A DNA stretch of 12,617 nucleotides from Halieaceae bacterium (GTDB lineage: Bacteria; Pseudomonadota; Gammaproteobacteria; Pseudomonadales; Halieaceae). The stretch is from assembly GCA_003523185.1 (NCBI GenBank), contig DPGN01000066.1, positions 10,388 through 23,004 on the forward strand, read 5' to 3'. This document shows positions 8,102 through 12,617 of the stretch, one piece after another; the first letter of the stretch is position 1, and each line of letters opens with the position of its first letter. Under the pieces are notes generated by a model. That model saw only the letters and a list, made by a program, of their open reading frames with translations. It made no database searches and was not told the DNA's origin. The position numbers and the translations under genes were made by a program.

Positions 8102-8691
8102 GCCCCCACTGAAGCGGGCGCGACCGCTACGATTATCTCGTTGCGACGCATAAACGGCGGTGTCCACGGCGGGTTGTACTGGTTCAACGTTGGATCGCCC
8201 AGCGGCTGGATTCCTTGCTCCCTCAAAAACGCAACGAGGGTCTGCCAATAACGCTCAGCTTTTTTGTCATTGACCCAACCACTAAACCGAATGACAGCGG
8301 CACGGTAAGCTGGCTCTTCCCTAAATTGAACGCGGGTATCGTCAGGCGCTGGCAATTCCTCCATCGAATATTCTCGTGGCACAACAAAAGCCATTTCTGC
8401 ATCTTCCTTACCTGGCATCGTGCGCTGAACGGGCGCTGTCATAGCAATCTCCTGCTCCCTTTCGTTGCCACCGAAAATGTAGCCGGCCAACACTCGAAAC
8501 CCTGAATTCTGTCCCTCTTTCATTTGCGTCGTTGCCAAAATACGCGTTTCATAATCGCGGATTTCGATGTCGGGGTCGTCCCACGCGGCAACCAGCGAAT
8601 AGGTGGGCTCTTCAATAGCTGAGGTCGAACTAACGAACAAGGTTAGGGCTAGCGCCGCGACACCACTCAAAACAAACGCGAACTTCCGCAT
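8095..8691 (-). CDS. Exported SOUL family haem-binding protein
   Basis: This 198-residue protein belongs to the SOUL/p22HBP haem-binding family. An N-terminal signal peptide covers about residues 1-25 (MRKF, a hydrophobic core, then STSA before IEEP), so it should act in the periplasm or be released. Family landmarks follow: EIRDYE near 43-48, GYIFGGN (70-76), IAMTAPV (82-88), FVVPREYSMEELP (102-114), and the C-terminal LNQYNPPWTPPFMRRNEI (169-186). Both GTG at 8694 and ATG at 8691 are possible starts; AGAGGA (8705-8700) lies eight bases ahead of the ATG, which I chose. It overlaps the dehydrogenase tail to tail by 7 bases, and lies about 120 bases downstream of the GNAT gene on the same strand. 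Haem or tetrapyrrole binding is family knowledge; its role here is unknown. Confidence 0.87.
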   Translation of the reverse strand: MRKFAFVLSGVAALALTLFVSSTSAIEEPTYSLVAAWDDPDIEIRDYETRILATTQMKEGQNSGFRVLAGYIFGGNEREQEIAMTAPVQRTMPGKEDAEMAFVVPREYSMEELPAPDDTRVQFREEPAYRAAVIRFSGWVNDKKAERYWQTLVAFLREQGIQPLGDPTLNQYNPPWTPPFMRRNEIIVAVAPASVGAQ

Positions 8692-8808
8692 CACTTAGAT
8701 CCTCTACGATTGGTCAATGAGTCGTACGCAACACGCTCGATCCAGATCAACGTCAACGTGGTCAAAATCGTCTGCCGTGAGTCGCAGTAATCAGCTATGC
8801 GCAACCGG

Positions 8809-9291
8809 TCACAGGTCGCGACACTGCATCGAGACACGCTTGCCGCCATCAAGCACGCGTTGACCGTGTTCGGCAAATCCCCGTTTGCTATGAAAGTGCA
8901 GCGAGTGTGTATTGGGCGGCTCGATATCCATCTCGGCGGTCATGACCTTGCACCCATCAGCCAGCGCCATTGCGGAGAGTTCGTCATACAGTTGGTGCCC
9001 CAGACCCTGCCCCCGCGCGTCCTCGGCCAGCACAATGCGATCCACGTAGACCATGTCTCGCAAACGTGTATCAAACCACTGATAATTCCCGTTGTCGTAG
9101 GGCGCCTCATTGCGCATGGCAATAACAAAACCCAGCAAGCGCTCCCCGTCGTCAACCACAAGGCAATAGCTACAGAGGTCAAACAGTTCGAGAAATCGCT
9201 GCGCATCCATGGGGCTAGTGACCGCGACAAACACCTCGTTTAACTCGGCAATTTGCGATGCATCAGTGGGGTTGGCTGACCTAATTTTCAT
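8809..9291 (-). CDS. GNAT family N-acetyltransferase
   Basis: This is a 160-residue single-domain acetyltransferase that would transfer acetyl from acetyl-CoA to an amine. The acetyl-CoA binding signature is RGQGLG at 93-98, preceded by the strand VYVDRIVLAEDA (81-92). The later NTHSLHFHSKRGF (127-139) matches the conserved motif B region near the C-terminus. The N-terminal MKIRSANPTDASQIAELN is the usual strand-helix opening. The ATG at 9291 has a weak GAG-type ribosome binding site. It is divergent from the pyrophosphatase gene and co-directional with the SOUL gene 114-117 bases downstream, so co-transcription is possible but not shown. The substrate is unknown; the family acts on small molecules, antibiotics, peptides and proteins. 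Confidence 0.87.
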   Translation of the reverse strand: MKIRSANPTDASQIAELNEVFVAVTSPMDAQRFLELFDLCSYCLVVDDGERLLGFVIAMRNEAPYDNGNYQWFDTRLRDMVYVDRIVLAEDARGQGLGHQLYDELSAMALADGCKVMTAEMDIEPPNTHSLHFHSKRGFAEHGQRVLDGGKRVSMQCRDL

Positions 9292-9384
9292 GAATTAATC
9301 ATCTCGTCGTGGCGCATGCCAATCTTGGCTCCGCCGGCACACAGGGTGATCCTAAAATACTGTTTTCTCGCATTTCCCGATTAG

Positions 9385-9423
9385 TTTCAGGAGGAGAGTT
9401 TATACGTATCTATTAGCCTGAAA
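9385..9423. promoter_or_regulatory. Inverted repeat in the GNAT / pyrophosphatase divergent spacer
   Basis: TTTCAGG (9385-9391) and CCTGAAA (9417-9423) are perfect 7-base arms 25 bases apart. The 8-base palindrome ATACGTAT (9402-9409) sits almost exactly at the centre, and a strong Shine-Dalgarno-like AGGAGGAG (9389-9396) overlaps the left arm with no usable start codon behind it. It lies about 55 bases upstream of the predicted pyrophosphatase promoter. A regulator site or a structured element is possible. Confidence 0.3.
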
Positions 9424-9476
9424 AAACGAGCATTTACCCGCTTATCGCATCTCCAATGAGGGTCCGGGCAAATCCC

Positions 9477-9505
9477 TTGACCTCTACCCCACGGTACTCG
9501 ATACT
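9477..9505 (+). promoter_or_regulatory. Probable sigma-70 promoter of the membrane pyrophosphatase
   Basis: TTGACC (9477-9482, five of six to consensus) and GATACT (9500-9505, four of six) are separated by 17 bases. The transcript would start near 9512 and carry a leader of about 65 bases that includes a run of eight G (9539-9546) before the start codon at 9577. Confidence 0.5.
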
Positions 9506-9563
9506 CGTTCGCGCTTGCTGTTTTGCCAAGCGCCCTCTGGGGGGGGCTTCAGAATAAAAACTT

Positions 9564-9567
9564 GGAG
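9564..9567 (+). promoter_or_regulatory. Ribosome binding site deciding the pyrophosphatase start
   Basis: GGAG ends nine bases before the ATG at 9577. This supports 9577 over an in-frame ATG at 9523, which would add 18 residues not found in the family and would read through the run of eight G. Confidence 0.7.
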
Positions 9568-9576
9568 ACACACCGG

Positions 9577-11568
9577 ATGTTAGAACAACTGTACTCGGCG
9601 CCACCAATTCTGGGATTGGTCGGTCTCGCCATTGCTTTCTTTATTTACACGGTCATGTCACGCCGGGAAATCCCGGATGGTGAAGTTCAGAAAATTGGCG
9701 AACAGATCCACTTGGGCGCCATGGTTTTCATGAAACGTGAATACACGTATCTATTTATTTTTGCTGCCGTATTGTTAGGACTGATTCTGCTGTCAGACCT
9801 TGGTAATGACACTGCCTTGTCGTTCGTTGTTGGCGCATCGTCATCGGCCCTTGCCGGTTGGCTAGGTATGTATGCTGCCACTAAAGCGAACGTAAGAACG
9901 GCTGTCGCGGCAAATGAAGAAGGTGCATCAAGCGCACTATCTGTCGCATTCTACGGTGGCTCTATCATGGGTCTCTGTGTCGCCTCATTGGGTCTCATTG
10001 GTCTGGGTAGTTTGTACTTCTACTTTGGTGGCGATCCTAAGACCGCGCATGCCATCCATGGTTTCGGTATGGGCGCATCGGTGGTCGCACTCTTCTCGCG
10101 CGTTGGCGGCGGCATCTTCACAAAGAGTGCTGACGTAGGCGCCGACTTGGTGGGTAAGATCGAAGCAGGGATTCCTGAAGACGACCCCCGTAACCCCGGT
10201 GTGATCGCTGACAACGTAGGCGACAATGTCGGCGACATTGCTGGCATGGGCTCCGATATTTTCGAGAGCTACTGCGGCTCAATGATCGCCTGTATGGCGA
10301 TTGCAGCGACAATGAGCATCGACTCGCAAGCGGGCCTCATGTTCCTTCCGCTTGCACTGGCAAGTGTTGGCCTGCTCTCATCCGTCATTGGCATTTTGAT
10401 CGTTCGGTCACGCTCGTCTTCTGAGCCTGCGACTGCACTTCGCTATGGCACTTTTGCGGCGCCTATCATCTTCGCAGGTCTCGCGTACATGCTGGTGCAA
10501 GAGCTGGGTGTCGACACTTCAGTTTGGTTTGCAGTCGTTACAGGTGCTATCGGTGGCGTCGCGATTGGCTTGATCACGGAGTACTACACGGGTGGTAAGC
10601 CAGTCAGAACGATAGCCGCTTCCGGTGAAACCGGTCCTGCTACTGTCATGATTACGGGATTGGCCGTTGGTATGCAGTCGGTTGTCCTTCCAGTCTTAGT
10701 TCTCGCAGCCATCATCTTTGCGTCGACTCAGCTTGCAGGCCTGTACGGCGTGGGCATTGCCGCGGTCGGTATGCTCGCGACAGTTGGCATCACGATGGCG
10801 ATCGATGCCTATGGTCCCGTCGCTGATAACGCAGGGGGCATTGCCGAGATGGCGGGCATGGGCGAGGAAACCCGCGCCATTACTGATGGACTTGATGAGG
10901 TGGGGAATACCACAGCGGCCATCGGTAAAGGTTTTGCGATCGGTGCCGCTGCTTTGGCTGCCCTTGCCATCATCGCTGCGTTTGTAGAAACGGTATCGGC
11001 TAACAACCCGGGCTTCTCACTGGAGCTGTCGAACCCCACCGTACTGGTCGGTATGTTCATTGGAGGCACCATTCCATTCCTGATCGCAGCGATTACCATG
11101 ACAGCGGTCGGAGAAGCTGCATTCGACATGATCAATGAGATCCGTCGGCAGTTTAAGGAGATTCCTGGACTCCTCGAGGGTACTGCAGACCCCGACACAG
11201 CACGTTGTGTTGATATTGCAACGACAGCGGCTCTTAAGCGCATGGTTTTGCCTGGCGTCATCGCTGTTGCGTCGCCCGTCGCGGTAGGCTTCCTACTTGG
11301 TGCGGCATCGCTTGGCGGCATGCTCGCTGGTGCACTTCTCGGATGCGTTCTCATGGCATTGATGATGGCTAACGCCGGTGGTGCTTGGGATAACGCTAAA
11401 AAGTATGTCGAGAAAGGTAATCTCGGTGGCAAGGGCTCCGACACACACTCTGCGGTTGTGGTAGGCGACACTGTTGGTGACCCCTTCAAGGACACCTCAG
11501 GTCCCTCGATGAATATCCTGATCAACGTAATGGCAATCGTAAGCTTGGTGATCGCACCACTGCTTTGA
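9577..11568 (+). CDS. hppA: Membrane-bound ion-pumping pyrophosphatase, K+-stimulated type
   Basis: The product hydrolyses cytoplasmic pyrophosphate and couples this to export of H+ or Na+ across the inner membrane. The 663 residues form about 16 membrane helices, as in the family. Conserved substrate motifs are DVGADLVGK (186-194), the metal- and pyrophosphate-binding EDDPRNPGVIADNVGDNVGD (201-220), DNAGGIAEMAG (417-427) and GDTVGDPFKDTSGPS (630-644). Ala447 and Gly450 in GNTTAAIGKG occupy positions where K+-independent enzymes carry Lys and Thr, so the enzyme should need K+. The gating Glu230 in SDIFESYCGS is at the position used by Na+-pumping members, whereas the plant-type H+ pump has it one turn later. 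Na+ transport is therefore plausible but not certain, since some H+ pumps share this. A leader promoter and an intrinsic terminator make it a single-gene unit. Confidence 0.95.
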   Translation: MLEQLYSAPPILGLVGLAIAFFIYTVMSRREIPDGEVQKIGEQIHLGAMVFMKREYTYLFIFAAVLLGLILLSDLGNDTALSFVVGASSSALAGWLGMYAATKANVRTAVAANEEGASSALSVAFYGGSIMGLCVASLGLIGLGSLYFYFGGDPKTAHAIHGFGMGASVVALFSRVGGGIFTKSADVGADLVGKIEAGIPEDDPRNPGVIADNVGDNVGDIAGMGSDIFESYCGSMIACMAIAATMSIDSQAGLMFLPLALASVGLLSSVIGILIVRSRSSSEPATALRYGTFAAPIIFAGLAYMLVQELGVDTSVWFAVVTGAIGGVAIGLITEYYTGGKPVRTIAASGETGPATVMITGLAVGMQSVVLPVLVLAAIIFASTQLAGLYGVGIAAVGMLATVGITMAIDAYGPVADNAGGIAEMAGMGEETRAITDGLDEVGNTTAAIGKGFAIGAAALAALAIIAAFVETVSANNPGFSLELSNPTVLVGMFIGGTIPFLIAAITMTAVGEAAFDMINEIRRQFKEIPGLLEGTADPDTARCVDIATTAALKRMVLPGVIAVASPVAVGFLLGAASLGGMLAGALLGCVLMALMMANAGGAWDNAKKYVEKGNLGGKGSDTHSAVVVGDTVGDPFKDTSGPSMNILINVMAIVSLVIAPLL

Positions 11569-11581
11569 TCTAGTCTAGATC
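11567..11581. repeat. Perfect inverted repeat overlapping the pyrophosphatase stop codon
   Basis: GATCTAG-T-CTAGATC has two 7-base arms around one base and begins on the second base of the TGA stop (11566-11568). It precedes the real terminator by 17 bases. It might be a protein site or chance. Confidence 0.35.
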
Positions 11582-11597
11582 GACAGAAGTAACCGGC

Positions 11598-11623
11598 AAG
11601 AGGAGCCTAGCTCCTCTTTTTTT
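11598..11623 (+). terminator. Intrinsic terminator of the membrane pyrophosphatase
   Basis: AAGAGGAGC (11598-11606) and GCTCCTCTT (11610-11618) form a perfect 9-base-pair stem with loop CTA, running into a tract of seven T (11617-11623). It starts 30 bases after the stop codon. Confidence 0.9.
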
Positions 11624-11783
11624 GTTAAATCTACATGCTCAATTTTTAAATCAGTCATCAAAGAAGACGCGGGATTAATGTCTCCGTAACAATCAGGTAT
11701 TACTCTCCCAGAAGTGGTGAAAGCGTGACGGCCACGACCACGCCTCCAGCAAATTTTTAACCCAAGTGCTTAACGAACGTGAT

Positions 11784-11803
11784 GATCGGTTGGCCAATCG
11801 ATC
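11784..11803. promoter_or_regulatory. Near-perfect 20-base palindrome upstream of SerA, operator candidate
   Basis: GATCGGTTGG and CCAATCGATC are inverted copies with one mismatch, a G:T pair. It ends 66 bases before the SerA start, a normal place for a repressor or activator site. I cannot name the regulator. Confidence 0.4.
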
Positions 11804-11869
11804 GTACGTCAGCGTTTGTCTTTGAAAACAAGGCATCGCTGTAGGAGCACTGCCAGACGTAAACACAGT

Positions 11870-12617
11870 ATGTATAAAGTTCGAACCTACAATGCCATCT
11901 CCCCAAAGGGGCTTGATCGGCTAAGCCGCGATTGCTTTGAAGTCAGTAGCGACATCAATGCACCCAACGCCCTATTGTTGCGAAGCTACAAGCTCTCGGA
12001 TGCCGACATTGGCGACTCTGTATCAGCCATCGCTCGCGCCGGCGCCGGCGTGAATAACATCCCTATCGAGCAATGCACCGAACGCGGTATTGTTGTGTTC
12101 AATACTCCCGGTGCGAACGCTAATGCAGTCAAGGAGCTCGTAGCGGCAGGGATGCTGCTCGCCTCACGCGATATCGTGGGCGGCATGCGTTTCATCAACG
12201 AACTCGATCCATCGTTGTCCGCAGAAGACATGGGCCCCGTACTCGAGGCTAACAAAAAGCAATTTGCAGGCTCTGAACTGCAGGGGAAAACGCTGGGCGT
12301 CCTTGGTCTTGGAGCAATCGGAAGCTTAATTGCGCGCCTAGGACTCGACCTAGGGATGGAAGTTGTTGGCTACGATCCTGCGATCTCTGTCGAGGCAGCC
12401 TGGCGCTTGCCCAGCTCGGTCAAGAAAATGGATAACATGCAGTCGTTGTTTGCGCGGTCAGACTATGTATCTCTGCATATTCCGGTGCTGGACAGCACTC
12501 GCGGCCTCATTAATGCAGATACCTTGTCTTATTTCAAAAAAGACGCCTGCCTACTCAACTTCGCCCGCGACCAGATCGTAAATACCGAAGCGGTCGTCGC
12601 CGCGCTGGATAAGGATC
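11870..12617 (+). CDS. serA: D-3-phosphoglycerate dehydrogenase, N-terminal part (cut by window edge)
   Basis: This would catalyse the first step of serine synthesis, 3-phosphoglycerate to 3-phosphohydroxypyruvate with NAD+, in the cytoplasm. The frame is open to the right edge for 249 codons. The opening MYKVRTYNAISPKGLDRL is that of the roughly 390-residue SerA type, so an ACT domain probably follows beyond the window. The substrate-domain motif ARAGAGVNNIPI (55-66) and NTPGANANAVKEL (78-90) are clear. The Rossmann motif GLGAIG is at 146-151, followed by YDP with Asp169, which indicates NAD+. The catalytic Arg233 sits in NFARDQIVN, where other family members have GRG. No good ribosome binding site precedes the ATG; AGGAG lies 22 bases away. 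The gene before it is not serC, so serine genes are not clustered on this side. Confidence 0.88.
   Translation, partial: MYKVRTYNAISPKGLDRLSRDCFEVSSDINAPNALLLRSYKLSDADIGDSVSAIARAGAGVNNIPIEQCTERGIVVFNTPGANANAVKELVAAGMLLASRDIVGGMRFINELDPSLSAEDMGPVLEANKKQFAGSELQGKTLGVLGLGAIGSLIARLGLDLGMEVVGYDPAISVEAAWRLPSSVKKMDNMQSLFARSDYVSLHIPVLDSTRGLINADTLSYFKKDACLLNFARDQIVNTEAVVAALDKD

Larger units (their letters stand above)
11569..11869. other. Non-coding spacer between pyrophosphatase and SerA
   Basis: The left end holds an inverted repeat and the pyrophosphatase terminator. The middle (about 11630-11780) is AT-rich at its left end and shows no reading frame of note. A 20-base near-palindrome lies at 11784-11803. 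An AGGAG at 11843-11847 is 22 bases from the SerA start, too far for a normal ribosome binding site, and no in-frame start lies closer to it. Confidence 0.55.

Noticed and set aside
8797..9243. 148-codon plus-strand frame opposite the GNAT gene
   Set aside because: The minus-strand frame carries the full GNAT signature with the acetyl-CoA loop, so this frame is a shadow.
9523..9576. Longer pyrophosphatase starting at ATG 9523
   Set aside because: The extra 18 residues are polar and read through the G8 tract, while the ATG at 9577 has GGAG at a good distance and matches the usual membrane start of the family.
10809..11525. 238-codon minus-strand frame opposite the pyrophosphatase
   Set aside because: It lies wholly antisense to a highly conserved gene and is rich in Ser, Pro, Ala and Thr, as expected of a shadow frame.
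7169..12617. Two hydroxyacid dehydrogenases as a duplicated pair
   Set aside because: The protein at 7169-8101 and SerA differ in catalytic loop (GRG versus ARD), cofactor site and N-terminal domain, and are different branches of one superfamily rather than a recent duplication.

Overview
The window looks like ordinary chromosome from a marine gammaproteobacterium. The coding sequences are dense, GC is moderate (slightly above half by eye), and the closest family types I recognise are those common in the OM60/NOR5 (Halieaceae-like) group. That placement is inference from protein style only; no rRNA or other marker gene is present. I see no transposase, integrase, phage gene, tRNA, rRNA or CRISPR array, and no gene stands out by base composition.

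Layout. Positions 1-363 are non-coding and carry two inverted repeats plus a promoter-like pair ahead of a plus-strand acyl-CoA synthetase (364-1917), which ends at a hairpin. Three minus-strand genes follow, read right to left: a SulP anion transporter with a STAS domain (7006-5531), a tandem-domain universal stress protein 10 bases behind it (5520-4654), and a large secreted zinc metalloprotease (4545-2095). A 160-base divergent spacer with a perfect inverted repeat separates SulP from a plus-strand D-2-hydroxyacid dehydrogenase (7169-8101). That gene overlaps tail to tail by 7 bases with a minus-strand exported SOUL haem-binding protein (8691-8095), and a GNAT acetyltransferase (9291-8809) lies upstream of the SOUL gene. 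Next, a 285-base leader with a promoter and an inverted repeat precedes a plus-strand membrane pyrophosphatase (9577-11568) with a clear intrinsic terminator. After another 300-base spacer, a SerA-type 3-phosphoglycerate dehydrogenase starts at 11870 and runs off the right edge.

How the genes fit together. Most are housekeeping or general metabolic genes that do not form one pathway. The acyl-CoA synthetase activates fatty acids and releases pyrophosphate, and the membrane pyrophosphatase uses pyrophosphate to pump ions. Its residues point to the K+-stimulated class that often pumps Na+, which suits a marine cell. SulP and the stress protein form a tight two-gene operon, perhaps for regulated anion or bicarbonate uptake. 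I found no convincing new multi-gene system. The most useful leads are the unassigned inverted repeats in four promoter regions, the ion specificity of the pyrophosphatase, and the SulP-stress protein pairing.
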